Shown here: one piece after another, positions 8,333 to 20,850 of the stretch
Layout: each line of letters starts with the position of its first letter
Numbering within the stretch: position 1 is the first letter of the stretch
From: Bradyrhizobium sp. CSA112
GTDB lineage: Bacteria; Pseudomonadota; Alphaproteobacteria; Rhizobiales; Xanthobacteraceae
Length of the DNA: 64,000 nt
Direction of reading: 5' to 3'
Assembly (NCBI RefSeq): GCF_029051645.1
Contig: NZ_JAACFS010000030.1
Coordinates: 31,170 to 95,169 of the forward strand
Notes under the pieces: model-generated
Seen by the model: the letters and a program-made list of their open reading frames with translations, nothing else
Databases searched by the model: none
Told to the model about the DNA's origin: nothing
Program-made: the position numbers and the translations under genes

Positions 8333-9700
8333 CTAATTCGTCTTTAGCGGCGCCGCGGCGGGCTGGGCGGCGGCCTGCGGGGCGCGGCCGACGATGACGG
8401 TGAGCAGGCCCTGGTCCCAGAGCTGCTTGGCGACCTTTCTGGCGTCATCGAGCGTTACGGCGTCGACAAGGGCATTGCGCTTTTCGATGTAATCGATCGG
8501 CAGCTTGTCGAGCTGGTATTGCAGCAGCGCCTGCGCGAGCTTCGAGGAGGTATCGAGCGCCAGCATCTGCGAGCCCTTGAGATACGACTTGGCTTCGTCC
8601 AGTTCCTTCTGGTTCGGGCCTTCCTCGGCCATGCGGCGGATTTCCTTCTCGATCGCGTCGACAGTCTCGCCGGCACGGTCGGCCCGGGTGCCGGTGTTGC
8701 CGATGAACAGGGCGGAGCGATCCATCCAGAGCAGGGATTCATAGACCGAATAGGCCAGGCCGCGCTTCTCGCGTACCTCCTTGTAGAGCCGCGACGACGA
8801 TCCACCGCCGAGGATGTGGTTCACGACATAGGCCGCCATGAAATTCGGATCGTAGCGGCGAATGCCGGGTCCGCCGAACGTCACCACGGTCTGCGGCACG
8901 TCGAGCGGCACGAACGCGCGCTGCGGCGGGCGGGTGGCCTCGACCTCGGCCACCGGCGTCAGGCTGGCCTTGGCTGGCAGTCCGCCGAAAGTCTTGTCCA
9001 GCAGCTTGCCGAGCGTGTCGGCATCGACATCGCCGACCACGGCAATCCGCAAGCTATCCTTGGCGATCACGCGGCGAACGTAGTCCTTCATATCGGCGAC
9101 GTCGATCTTCGGCACGCTGTCGAGCGTGCCGTTGCCCGGCCTGCCATAGGGATGATCGCCGAACGCGACTTCGAGGAATTTGCGGCTCGCCAGCGAGGTC
9201 GGGTTGGTGGAGTCGCGGCGCAATCCGGAGAGCACCTGTGCGCGAATACGCTCGACGTCGGCAGTGTCGAAATGCGGCGAGGTCAGCGCCATCTGCAGGA
9301 GATCGAAGGCCTCGTCCTTGTTGTCCTTGAGCATGCGGAGCGAGCCGCGGAAATAATCCCGGGTCGACGAGAAGCTCAGCTCGATGGCGCGGCGCTCGAG
9401 GCGCTCGTGAAAGGTCTTTGAATCGAGATCGCCGGAGCCTTCATCGAGCAGGCTGGCGACCATGTTACCGACGCCGGACTTGCCTGATGGATCCTGGCCG
9501 GCGCCGCCGCTGAACGCGTACTCCATCGCAATCAGGGGCACGGTGGCGTCCTGAACGAACCAGGCCTCGATGCCGCCAGGCGAGACCAGTCGCTGGATCT
9601 TTGCCGCGGCGTGCGACGGGCTCGCCGCCAGGAACAGCAGCACGGCGCCGGCAATCAGGCCGGATGCGAGGCGGTGTGCGCCAATCGAAAAACGGATCAC
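8333..9700 (-). CDS. M16 family peptidase-like protein, inactive subunit
   Basis: A 455-residue secreted M16 (pitrilysin/processing-peptidase fold) protein. It has a signal peptide (LASGLIAGAVLLFLAASPSHA) and the M16 fold, but the zinc motif HxxEH is absent: the aligned position reads SGVGNMVASLLDEG. It therefore resembles the non-catalytic subunit of bacterial M16 heterodimers. The GTG start at 9700 overlaps the TGA of the active M16 gene (GTGA), so the two are translationally coupled and very likely form a complex. Location is the periplasm by signal peptide. Confidence 0.88.
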   Translation of the reverse strand: MIRFSIGAHRLASGLIAGAVLLFLAASPSHAAAKIQRLVSPGGIEAWFVQDATVPLIAMEYAFSGGAGQDPSGKSGVGNMVASLLDEGSGDLDSKTFHERLERRAIELSFSSTRDYFRGSLRMLKDNKDEAFDLLQMALTSPHFDTADVERIRAQVLSGLRRDSTNPTSLASRKFLEVAFGDHPYGRPGNGTLDSVPKIDVADMKDYVRRVIAKDSLRIAVVGDVDADTLGKLLDKTFGGLPAKASLTPVAEVEATRPPQRAFVPLDVPQTVVTFGGPGIRRYDPNFMAAYVVNHILGGGSSSRLYKEVREKRGLAYSVYESLLWMDRSALFIGNTGTRADRAGETVDAIEKEIRRMAEEGPNQKELDEAKSYLKGSQMLALDTSSKLAQALLQYQLDKLPIDYIEKRNALVDAVTLDDARKVAKQLWDQGLLTVIVGRAPQAAAQPAAAPLKTN

Positions 9701-11088
9701 GAGCGCTTCTCCTCGCGTTTCGCCGTCGTATCCTTGATGAGATAGCCGGTCACCGAGCGTTTCTTGTCGAGCCATTTCTGCGCGGCATCGCGGATTTGTT
9801 CGGAGGTGACGGCGCGAATCCGGTCCGGCCAGCTCCTGATGTCGTCGATGGAAAGTCCCGTGGTCAGCGCCCCGCCATACCAGCGCGCCAGCGTGGCCTG
9901 GTTGTCCTGGGCGTAGATCGCCTCTGCAATCAACTGGGTCTTGACCCGCTCGAGATCCTCGGCGCGGACGGGATTCTGGATGACGTCTGCAATCACCCCG
10001 TCGATTACCTGCTCGATCTGCAAAAACTCCACGCCGGGTTTCGGCGAAACCGAGATCGAGAATTGCGAGGGATCCAGCGCGGTGCCCTGGTAACCGGCGC
10101 CGGCGCTGATAGCGAGCGGGCGGTCGACCACCAGCGCGCGATAAAGATAGGAGTTGGAGCCGCCGCCCATCAATTGCGCGAGCACGTCGAGCGCCGGGCC
10201 TTCGCCGGCCGCAGCGGTCGCGGAGGAGGGGACGAGATAATAACGCCGCAGGCTGGTCTGCTCGACGCGCGGATCGGACAGCGTCACCGCGCGGGGAGCA
10301 GCGGGCACCGGCTCCTGCGGACGGATGCGCTGCGCGGCAATGGAGGGCTGCGCCGGAATGCCGCCATAGGCCTTTTCCACCATCGGGCGGACTTCCTTGG
10401 CGTCGACATCGCCTGCAATCACCAGGATCGCGTTGTTCGGCGCGTAGAAGCGCTTGTAGAACGCCAGCGCATCCTCCCGGTCGAGCTTCTCGATTTCCTG
10501 GCGCCAGCCGATCACCGGCCGGCCATAGGGGTGATTGAGATACAGCGCCGCCATGATCTGCTCGGTCAGCCGCGCATCCGGATTGTTGGCGACCCGCATG
10601 TTGAATTCCTCGAGCACGACATCGCGCTCGGGCAGTACGTTCTCATCCTTGAGGATGAGGCCGGTCATGCGGTCGGCCTCGAACTCCATCATTTTCGCCA
10701 GTTGTTCGCGCGGCACGCGCTGGAAATAGCCGGTGTAGTCGAGCGAGGTGAAGGCGTTCTCGTTGCCGCCGATCCGCAGCACGGTCTGGGAAAATTCACC
10801 GGCGGGATGTTTGGCGGTCCCCTTGAACATCAGATGCTCGAGGAAGTGCGCCAGTCCGGATTTGCCCGGTGTCTCGTCGGCGGAGCCGACCTTGTACCAG
10901 ATCATCTGCGTGACCACGGGCGTGCGGTGATCCGGGATCACGACCACTTGCAGGCCGTTGTCCAGGGTGAAGCTGGCGGGACGTTCCGACGTGACCGTGG
11001 TCTGGGCGAATGCACTGCCGGTGGAGAAAGCAAATGTCGAGATGAGGGCTGCGACGAGAGAAGCGGCAAAGCGGTGTGAGGACATCAT
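9697..11088 (-). CDS. M16 family zinc peptidase, active subunit
   Basis: A 463-residue periplasmic peptidase with signal peptide (SLVAALISTFAFSTGSAFA) and an intact inverted zinc motif in SGLAHFLEHLMFKGT (HFLEH) with the distal Glu in the following helix. The C-terminal half has the second M16 domain (PVRAEDLERVKTQLIAEAIY). It pairs with the catalytically dead neighbour by a 4-base overlap. Substrate is unknown. The start could also be the second Met, three bases in. Confidence 0.92.
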   Translation of the reverse strand: MMSSHRFAASLVAALISTFAFSTGSAFAQTTVTSERPASFTLDNGLQVVVIPDHRTPVVTQMIWYKVGSADETPGKSGLAHFLEHLMFKGTAKHPAGEFSQTVLRIGGNENAFTSLDYTGYFQRVPREQLAKMMEFEADRMTGLILKDENVLPERDVVLEEFNMRVANNPDARLTEQIMAALYLNHPYGRPVIGWRQEIEKLDREDALAFYKRFYAPNNAILVIAGDVDAKEVRPMVEKAYGGIPAQPSIAAQRIRPQEPVPAAPRAVTLSDPRVEQTSLRRYYLVPSSATAAAGEGPALDVLAQLMGGGSNSYLYRALVVDRPLAISAGAGYQGTALDPSQFSISVSPKPGVEFLQIEQVIDGVIADVIQNPVRAEDLERVKTQLIAEAIYAQDNQATLARWYGGALTTGLSIDDIRSWPDRIRAVTSEQIRDAAQKWLDKKRSVTGYLIKDTTAKREEKRS

Positions 11089-11253
11089 GACCTATTATCT
11101 GGCGCGCTCATCCCGCAAAACTGGCTACCGGTCTTGCGACGGGAATTCGCGCAAATGTTAGAAGTAACCCGACGAAACCGTTCGGGATCAAGCCGCGGCA
11201 TCGTACACCGCGCCGGTACCAGCAATCGTCACGAAGGCGAGAGATGAGCTTAA

Positions 11254-11967
11254 CTATTCGCCATACTTGCCGGCGGCCGGATTGTATTCCTTGTTGAGCG
11301 ATTCCTTCGGTCCGGTGCCGTAGGCAAAGTTCGACGACGGCGTCTGGTAGCCAGGCGGAGGCTGCGTCAGCGAATCCCGCGTCGGCTCGCCCTTGAACGG
11401 GGCCGTCTCGCTCTTGCTGCCGCCGAACAGGCCGCTGAAGCCACCGGTATAGCCGAGCTGCGACGGGCTCAGCATCGGATTGTAGTTGGTGGTGCCGGGC
11501 TGCACCGGATCGTTGTCCTTGCGCGAGGGCGCCGCGGTCTTGCCCACCGCGAGTTCGGCCGGCGTCAGGATGCGCGCCGCTTCGTGTGGATCCTTGTTCG
11601 CTTTCTTGCGCGCCACGGCAGCAGCCTTGCGGCGCTGCTCGTCAGGGTCCTTTGGCCAGTTCGGCGCCTTCACTTCGGCCGCGGTTCCGGCCGGCGGCGG
11701 CAAATCGAGCTTGGGCGGAACCACCAGCGGGGAACGCTCGCGGTAATCGATGCCGCGGTTTTCCATGTTGGTGCCGCCGATGCCGCGCATGATGCCTTCG
11801 ATGATCTTTTCCTCGAAGGTCTTGTCGTCTTCTTCCTCTTCGTCAGCCGCGCGCACCGGTCCGGCGGCCATCACGAGGCCGATGCCGAGGGCAATGGCGG
11901 CGAACCGCAACGCCCGGTTCAGCGAGCTGGTCTGCAGCATCCAGTAGCGGGCTTCGGTCTCGCGCAT
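11254..11967 (-). CDS. Secreted acidic/proline-rich protein, function unknown
   Basis: A 237-residue protein with a hydrophobic export segment (ALRFAAIALGIGLVMAAGPVRA) followed by an acidic run (ADEEEEDDKTFEEKIIEGIMRGIGG), a proline-rich part and a Gly/Asn/Tyr-rich C-terminus. I chose Met at 11967 (MRETEARYWML); MLQTSSLNR at 11940 is an alternative, and both put the signal near the N-terminus. No known domain is recognised. It lies on the same strand downstream of lspA with a gap of about 100 bases, suggesting an ileS-lspA-this gene operon preceding the M16 genes. Confidence 0.65.
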   Translation of the reverse strand: MRETEARYWMLQTSSLNRALRFAAIALGIGLVMAAGPVRAADEEEEDDKTFEEKIIEGIMRGIGGTNMENRGIDYRERSPLVVPPKLDLPPPAGTAAEVKAPNWPKDPDEQRRKAAAVARKKANKDPHEAARILTPAELAVGKTAAPSRKDNDPVQPGTTNYNPMLSPSQLGYTGGFSGLFGGSKSETAPFKGEPTRDSLTQPPPGYQTPSSNFAYGTGPKESLNKEYNPAAGKYGE

Positions 11968-12071
11968 CGCGCTGTTCCCATTCACAATTTTTGCAACACG
12001 TCTTGCAACCCTTGGGGGCCGGCTTGAGGGGCGTAATGGCTCCATACCGCAGGGGTTCGTATCGGCCGGGA

Positions 12072-12590
12072 TCAGGGCGCTTTTGCGGCGGGTACCCCCA
12101 GGAACGAGTCATACAATAGGCCCGCTACCCCGGCAACAATGGCCACATCCGCCAGGTTAAACACGTACCAATTGAAGGTTTTTCCCCCGATCTCAAGGTG
12201 GAACAGGGCGAAATCGACCACCGCGCCGTGCACGAATCGGTCGATGCCGTTGCCGGCCGCGCCGCCGATGATCAGGCCGAGCGCCAGCGTCGCGAGACGC
12301 GTGCTGGAGCGCGCCATCCAGATCCCCAGCACGATCACGGCGATCGCCTTGATCGCCATCAGCGCGAGCTGGGCGAACTGATTATCGCTCTGGAACCAGC
12401 CAAAGCTGATCCCGATGTTCCAGGCCAGCACCAGGTCGAAGAACGGCGTGACCCTGACCGCGCCGCGATGGGCGAGGTCGAACACATAGAGCAGCCAGAG
12501 CTTTGAGGCCTGATCGATCACGAATGTGACGACCGCGGCAATCGCACCGGCGCGGAGGTGAGGGGTCACGAAGCGCTCCTTGCCGGACAC
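12072..12590 (-). CDS. lspA: Lipoprotein signal peptidase LspA
   Basis: Integral-membrane aspartyl peptidase that removes the signal peptide from diacylglyceryl-modified prolipoproteins. The 172-residue protein has four hydrophobic segments and the family motifs IDQASKLWLL, NIGISFG, and the two catalytic-Asp regions GNGIDRFVHG and VVDFALF. It starts at GTG directly after the ileS stop codon (TAA 12591-12593), a classic ileS-lspA pair. It works after Lgt, also encoded in this window (61889-62731). Confidence 0.94.
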   Translation of the reverse strand: MSGKERFVTPHLRAGAIAAVVTFVIDQASKLWLLYVFDLAHRGAVRVTPFFDLVLAWNIGISFGWFQSDNQFAQLALMAIKAIAVIVLGIWMARSSTRLATLALGLIIGGAAGNGIDRFVHGAVVDFALFHLEIGGKTFNWYVFNLADVAIVAGVAGLLYDSFLGVPAAKAP

Positions 12591-16127
<3,537 letters not shown>

Positions 16128-16325
16128 GAATGCTCTGGTTTGGCTCGAAGACGGCGCTGAAACGCGGGGGGAAAGCGGCTGAGCAGGAAAAACCCGGTCT
16201 TGCGCCGAGCAGAACGCTCAGGCGGAAGCCGGGCCGCTAATGCTGATGGTGCGCCGCGCAAACATGGGGCTTTTCCATAGCAGCCAGCCGGGAAAATCGC
16301 AAAGCCTGCTGGGGGGCGGGGACCG

Positions 16326-16880
16326 TCAGGCCTGCCGCGGCCGGGCCGGGTTTCCGGCAACTATGACGCCCGGGCCGACATCCCGCGTGACCACGCTGCC
16401 GGCGCCGATCACCGCGCCGTCGCCGATCGTGACGCCGGGGAGGATGATCGCGCCGCCGCCGATCCAGACATCGCTGCCGATTCGCACCCGACGGCCGAAT
16501 TCAAGGCCGGTCCGCCGCGTCTCAGCGTCGCGCGGGTGGTCGGCGGCGTAGATTTGCGTCGCTGGTCCGATCTGGGTGCGGTCGCCGATGACGATCTCGA
16601 CCACGTCGAGGATGACGCAGTTGAAGTTGAGGAACACCTCGTCGCCGAGCCGGATATTGTAGCCGTAATCGCAAAAGAATGGCGGACGGATCACGGCGCC
16701 GGTGCCGACGCGGCCGAAATGGGCCGATAGCAGCGCGTGACGCTCGGCCACGGGTGCTGCGAGCGCCGCATTGTAGCGCGCGAGCCAGGCTTTGTTGGCG
16801 GCGGCATCCGCCTGCAGTTCGGGGTCGCCGGGGCGATAGAGTTCGCCCGCCAGCATTTTTTGCTTTTCGGTTTTGCTCAA
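16326..16880 (-). CDS. Maltose/galactoside O-acetyltransferase family (Maa/NodL-like)
   Basis: A 184-residue left-handed beta-helix acetyltransferase using acetyl-CoA. It has the Maa N-terminal domain (KMLAGELYRPGDPEL), hexapeptide repeats (IRPPFFCDYGYNIRLGDEVFLNFNCVI region), the catalytic His in IYAADHP, and GSDVWIGGGAIILPGVTIGDGAVIGAGSVV. The start is TTG 16880, overlapping the ribF stop (TGA); the TEKQKMLAGELY alignment with the family supports this start. Sugar acceptor unknown; NodL-like acetylation of oligosaccharides is possible but there are no nod genes nearby. Confidence 0.88.
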   Translation of the reverse strand: MSKTEKQKMLAGELYRPGDPELQADAAANKAWLARYNAALAAPVAERHALLSAHFGRVGTGAVIRPPFFCDYGYNIRLGDEVFLNFNCVILDVVEIVIGDRTQIGPATQIYAADHPRDAETRRTGLEFGRRVRIGSDVWIGGGAIILPGVTIGDGAVIGAGSVVTRDVGPGVIVAGNPARPRQA

Positions 16881-17860
16881 CCGATCGCTCCTAGCTTGGG
16901 AAAAGCATCCGGCGCGGCGGCCAGCCGCTCGCGAGCCCGGGCGCTGTCGTCGTCCATCTGCCGGATCAACGCGTCGATCGAGTCGAATTTAAGTTCATCG
17001 CGGATGAAGCCGATGAAGGCAACATCGAGCACGGCGCCATAGAGGTCGTCCTTGAAGTCGAACAGGAACACTTCCAATAGCGGCGCGCCGTTGTCGAAGG
17101 TCGGCCGGCGGCCGAAGCTTGCGACCCCCTCCAGCCGCACCTGATCCTTTCCCTGCCCGAGGCCGACCCGCACCGCATAGATGCCGTGCTTGAGGCTGCA
17201 ATTCTTGTCGAGGCGGATATTGGCGGTCGGATAGCCGAGATCGCGGCCGCGCTTTTCGCCGTGGATCACCTCGCCGCTCACGAACCAGGGCCCGCCGAGC
17301 ATGGCGGTGGCATCGTCGATCTGGCCCTCCGCCAGCGCCATGCGGATCGCGCTGGAAGACACCGGCCGTTCCTCGATATCGACATGGGCCTGGACGTCGA
17401 CCTCGATGCCGAGCCGCGGCCCCTCGCTGACCAGAAGGCTCGGCGAGCCGGCACGGCCCTTGCCGAAATGAAAGTCGTAGCCGACGGCAATCCCGCTGAC
17501 CCCGAGGCGTTCGATCAGGTCATGGTGAATGAAATCTTGCGCCGAGGTTCCGGCGCGGGCCTTGTCGAACGTCATCACCACGGCGCCGGCAAGGCCGGTC
17601 GCAGCCAGCAGCCGCAGCTTGTTGGTTTCATCCGAGAGGCGGAACTGGGGGCTGTTCGGGCTGAAAAAGGTGCGCGGATGCGGCTCGAAAGTGACCGCGA
17701 AAGCCGGCTTGCCATGGGCGCGGCCCATCCGCAGGGCGGCGTCGATCACGGCCCGGTGGCCCAGGTGAACACCGTCGAAATTGCCCATGGCGACGACGGC
17801 CCCGCGGGGGATATCGGCGGCAGGGGTGGTGTCTCGGATAACGGTAAAACCAGTTGTCAT
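16877..17860 (-). CDS. ribF: Bifunctional riboflavin kinase/FAD synthetase RibF
   Basis: Makes FMN from riboflavin and FAD from FMN. The 327-residue protein has the N-terminal adenylyltransferase domain with GNFDGVHLGHRAVI and a C-terminal flavokinase domain with GYPTANIRLD and FDNGAPLLEVFLFDF. I chose the Met of MTTGFTVIRDTTP (17860); the frame upstream runs into an 11-base tandem repeat and has no family similarity. The stop overlaps the acetyltransferase start by three bases. Confidence 0.94.
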   Translation of the reverse strand: MTTGFTVIRDTTPAADIPRGAVVAMGNFDGVHLGHRAVIDAALRMGRAHGKPAFAVTFEPHPRTFFSPNSPQFRLSDETNKLRLLAATGLAGAVVMTFDKARAGTSAQDFIHHDLIERLGVSGIAVGYDFHFGKGRAGSPSLLVSEGPRLGIEVDVQAHVDIEERPVSSSAIRMALAEGQIDDATAMLGGPWFVSGEVIHGEKRGRDLGYPTANIRLDKNCSLKHGIYAVRVGLGQGKDQVRLEGVASFGRRPTFDNGAPLLEVFLFDFKDDLYGAVLDVAFIGFIRDELKFDSIDALIRQMDDDSARARERLAAAPDAFPKLGAIG

Positions 17861-17865
17861 TTCAG

Positions 17866-17905
17866 GGATTCTGCACGGATTCTGTACGGATTCTGTACGG
17901 ATTCT
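17866..17905. repeat. 11-bp tandem repeat upstream of ribF
   Basis: Three full units of GGATTCTGYAC (17866-17898) followed by a partial fourth. On the minus strand the unit reads GTRCAGAATCC and ends 5 bases before the ribF start codon, so it occupies the 5' leader. Because 11 is not a multiple of three, the array is not coding sequence. Confidence 0.85.
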
Positions 17906-18104
17906 TTGGGTCTCGGTGAACGCGGCCGGACCGTGACGCGGTGGCCCCGTCGAAGTCAAGCGGGCGGGTTGGGCCAAAACGGATGCAATCCGGTGCCGCC
18001 CGGTTAACGGGCTGTTTAACGGCTGATGCTAGAGGTTGGGGGAGGACTGCGGGTCGCGCAGGCCTGTCGAATATTTGTGGCGTGAGCGTTGAGTGGGGGA
18101 AAAG

Positions 18105-18500
18105 ATGGCGGTTGATTTGTCCATGCCGGTTCTGGTGGTTGATGACTACAGCACCATGATCCGCATCATCCGAAATCTTTTGAAGCAACTCGGCTTCGAC
18201 AACATCGACGATGCCAGCGACGGCTCGGCGGCGCTGAACAAGATGCGCGGCAAGAAATACGGGCTCGTGATCTCCGACTGGAACATGGAGCCGATGACCG
18301 GCTACGACCTGCTCAAGGAAGTCCGTGCCGACCCCAATTTGGCCACCACGCCCTTCATCATGATCACGGCGGAATCCAAGACCGAGAACGTGATCGCCGC
18401 CAAGAAGGCCGGCGTGAACAACTACATCGTCAAGCCGTTCAACGCGGCCACGCTGAAGACCAAGATCGAGGCTGTCTTCCCGGACATGGCGACGGCGTAA
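18105..18500 (+). CDS. CheY-type single-domain response regulator
   Basis: A 131-residue stand-alone receiver domain. It shows the acidic pair in VLVVDDYSTM (residues 13-14 region), the phospho-acceptor Asp in LVISDWNMEPM, the switch Thr in FIMITAES and the conserved Lys in YIVKPFN. GGGGGAAAAG precedes ATG 18105. The sequence matches chemotaxis CheY of alphaproteobacteria more than OmpR-type receivers, and there is no output domain. No che genes are adjacent, so this is an isolated copy that could act on the flagellar switch or as a phosphate sink. Confidence 0.88.
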   Translation: MAVDLSMPVLVVDDYSTMIRIIRNLLKQLGFDNIDDASDGSAALNKMRGKKYGLVISDWNMEPMTGYDLLKEVRADPNLATTPFIMITAESKTENVIAAKKAGVNNYIVKPFNAATLKTKIEAVFPDMATA

Positions 18501-18680
18501 GGCGCCTGGTCTCCAGCTAGGCCGTGAACCCATAAATCTGCCGGACGGGCGGCTTGCGAGGTCCGCTATGCCCCGATAGCCGACTTATTGCGAAGCGATC
18601 GCACAAACGGAGGTCGCGCAATAGGGCATATGCCAAGTGGTACGTCGGTTCAGCATGACGTCCTGCGCGGAGCATTGCTG

Positions 18681-19634
18681 TTAACGCATGCGCCGTCGCC
18701 AATCGCTCGGTGTTTCTCCGGTCAGCTTCCTGAACGCCGCGGCGAAGGCCGTCTGGGAGGCATAGCCAAGCGCCGCGGCGACCGAGACGACCGACTCGTC
18801 GGTGTCGCGCAGCATGTTCATGGCCTGCTCGAGACGGTGCTGGCGCAGCCAGGCATGCGGCGAAAGCCCGGTGCTCTCCTTGAAGGCACGACAGAAGTGG
18901 AAGCGCGACAGGCCGGCCTCTGAAGCGAGAGCCGCGAGCGAGACGTCCGCTTCGCTGTTCGAACGTAGGCGTTCGATGGCGCGGAGCAGGACCTTCGGCG
19001 ACAGCCCACCCATGGTCGGCTGGGACGGCGTTGATAAGCCAGTGTGCGCAGCCAGGAGGCGCGTGGCCAGGAGGTCTGTCAGCTGCTGCCTGAACAGGGC
19101 ATCAAGCGTTGCGTTGCCCTCCAACACGTCCGCCGCACTGATGAGCAGGCGGGATGTAACGGGGTCGGGATGCCCCGTTCGCTCCAGCAGGTCGCCCGGT
19201 GCCGACGCGCCGGCTCCCATGGCAACACGCTCGAGCGTTCTGTGCGGAAGGTAGAGCTGAACGACGTTGACAGGTCCCGGAATATCCCAACGCGCGCTCG
19301 ATCCGGCCGGAATGATCGTCACCACCCCGGAACGCGCCGTTCCAATCGCGACTGATTTCCCGCTGCGCCGCTCCAGCCGCTGAACCCCGGTGGGGTAAGT
19401 CATAATGACGTGATCTGTCATGGGCTCAACGACGTCATGCAGGGCGCCATGCTTCCAGTGAGCGATCGCGCCGCTTGAGGGATCGGACGCCATGCGCACC
19501 GGTGCGATCTTCAGCACACGGGCCATCTCCACATCGGCAGAACGCCCATCGGCAATCGGCGAGTTGCTCTGACGGGCTTCAGATACGACGGGCGGGTGCT
19601 CCTGCAACGGATCGCGCCGGATCGGCTTATTCAT
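18681..19634 (-). CDS. AraC-family transcriptional regulator
   Basis: A 317-residue regulator with an N-terminal ligand-sensing region (about 1-190) and a C-terminal double helix-turn-helix (about 215-317: VSLAALASEAGLSRFHFCRAFKESTGLSPHAWL and the second helix pair with SQTAFAAAFRKLTGETPSDWRR). It is divergent from the haloperoxidase gene across a 354-base region containing inverted repeats, so it probably controls that gene and perhaps the downstream cluster to 24371. The start is uncertain; MARVLKIAP about 36 residues in would also give a full fold. Confidence 0.85.
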   Translation of the reverse strand: MNKPIRRDPLQEHPPVVSEARQSNSPIADGRSADVEMARVLKIAPVRMASDPSSGAIAHWKHGALHDVVEPMTDHVIMTYPTGVQRLERRSGKSVAIGTARSGVVTIIPAGSSARWDIPGPVNVVQLYLPHRTLERVAMGAGASAPGDLLERTGHPDPVTSRLLISAADVLEGNATLDALFRQQLTDLLATRLLAAHTGLSTPSQPTMGGLSPKVLLRAIERLRSNSEADVSLAALASEAGLSRFHFCRAFKESTGLSPHAWLRQHRLEQAMNMLRDTDESVVSVAAALGYASQTAFAAAFRKLTGETPSDWRRRMR

Positions 19635-19988
19635 GATCCAATACCAAAGTTGCGGTGGCGATGGAGCCCTCGCCGCGATGGCGCGAGCAGTAGGTGGGGC
19701 GGTCGCTGACCTGCTGGCGCGGAACTTACCTCAGCACACTCCTCACGTAAACTATCTGACGGATAGTGTGATCTATCCGCTACGGCGTAGCGGAAGAACA
19801 CATAATTGGCCGAGCTATTCGCAGAACCTGCGAAACCCGAGCGATTGGCGGAGGCGCAGGCGTTAGCAGCAATCGCTCTATAGCGACGACAATCGCTCTG
19901 GGGCAGCGGCACGCCAGGTTCGCTAGAGATCGTCGTGCCCGCGCTGAGAGAGCGAGAGAGCGACACACGAACTCAAGGGACCGATCCT
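19635..19988. other. Divergent promoter region of the AraC regulator and hydrolase cluster
   Basis: 354 bases without a gene. It contains ACTATC-N5-GATAGT (19751-19767) and TCCGCTAC-GGC-GTAGCGGA (19776-19794), two adjacent perfect inverted repeats. The rest shows scattered 'gcgat' phrases but no clear -35/-10 pair that I can defend. Confidence 0.5.
19751..19794. promoter_or_regulatory. Two adjacent inverted repeats, putative operators
   Basis: ACTATC TGACG GATAGT at 19751-19767 and TCCGCTAC GGC GTAGCGGA at 19776-19794. The first has the 15-17 bp compact palindrome look of TetR-family operators, whereas AraC proteins usually bind direct repeats. No TetR gene is in the cluster. Their position in the divergent intergenic region makes a regulatory role likely but unproven. 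Confidence 0.5.
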
Positions 19989-20819
19989 ATGACCTCCGTC
20001 ACCACCAACGATGGCGTCCAGATTTTCTATAAGGACTGGGGGCCGAAATCCGCCCAGCCGATCGTTTTTCACCACGGCTGGCCACTGACCGCCGACGACT
20101 GGGATAACCAGATGCTGTTCTTCGTCAGCAGGGGTTACCGTGTCATCGCCCATGATCGCCGGGGTCATGGCCGGTCGATGCAGGTGAGTGATGGCCACGA
20201 TATGGATCACTACGCAGCCGATGTCGCGGCCGTCGTAGAGCACCTTGATCTTCGGAATGCCATTCACATCGGTCATTCCACGGGCGGCGGCGAGGCCACG
20301 CGCTACGTTGCACGCCATGGCAGAAATCGCGTGGCGAAGCTGGTCCTGATCGGTGCGGTGCCACCGCTGATGTTGAAGACGGAGGCCAATCCGGGTGGCT
20401 TGCCCATCGAAGTGTTCGACGGCCTACGCCAGCAGCTCTCTGCCAACAGGGCGCAGTTCTACAGAGACTTCGCGAGCGGTCCATTCTATGGCTATAACCG
20501 CCCGGGCGCAGAAGCATCGCAGGCCGTCATCTGGAATTGGTGGCGCCAAAGCATGATGGGCAGCGCCAAGGCCCACTATGATGGCATCAAGGCTTTCTCG
20601 GAAACGGACTTCAGCGAGGACCTGAAAAGCATCACCCAGCCCACGCTCGTCCTGCATGGCGGTGACGACCAGATCGTACCCGTCGACGACTCCGCGCCCC
20701 TGTCAGCGAAGCTACTGAAGCACAGCACACTAAAAATCTACGATCTTCTGCCGCACGGCCTGTGCACGACACATGCCGACTTCATCAACGCCGACATTCT
20801 CTCCTTCATCTCGGCCTAG
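19989..20819 (+). CDS. Alpha/beta hydrolase, cofactor-free haloperoxidase/esterase type
   Basis: A 276-residue alpha/beta hydrolase of the non-heme chloroperoxidase group: oxyanion HHGWPL, AHDRRGHGRS, nucleophile elbow GHSTGGGE (catalytic Ser), catalytic Asp in LHGGDDQIVP and His in LLPHGLC. I chose ATG 19989 (MTSVTTNDGVQIFYKDWG), which matches the family start. The true activity of such enzymes is often ester, lactone or perhydrolysis rather than halogenation. A decayed relative lies directly downstream at 20851-21139. Confidence 0.88.
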   Translation: MTSVTTNDGVQIFYKDWGPKSAQPIVFHHGWPLTADDWDNQMLFFVSRGYRVIAHDRRGHGRSMQVSDGHDMDHYAADVAAVVEHLDLRNAIHIGHSTGGGEATRYVARHGRNRVAKLVLIGAVPPLMLKTEANPGGLPIEVFDGLRQQLSANRAQFYRDFASGPFYGYNRPGAEASQAVIWNWWRQSMMGSAKAHYDGIKAFSETDFSEDLKSITQPTLVLHGGDDQIVPVDDSAPLSAKLLKHSTLKIYDLLPHGLCTTHADFINADILSFISA

Positions 20820-20850
20820 TCGGCGCCGATCAGGAACAGCGGGAGACAAA

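Noticed and set aside
18501..18680. 61-codon minus-strand frame between the CheY-like and AraC genes
   Set aside because: Short, no start signal and no recognisable similarity; probably non-coding.
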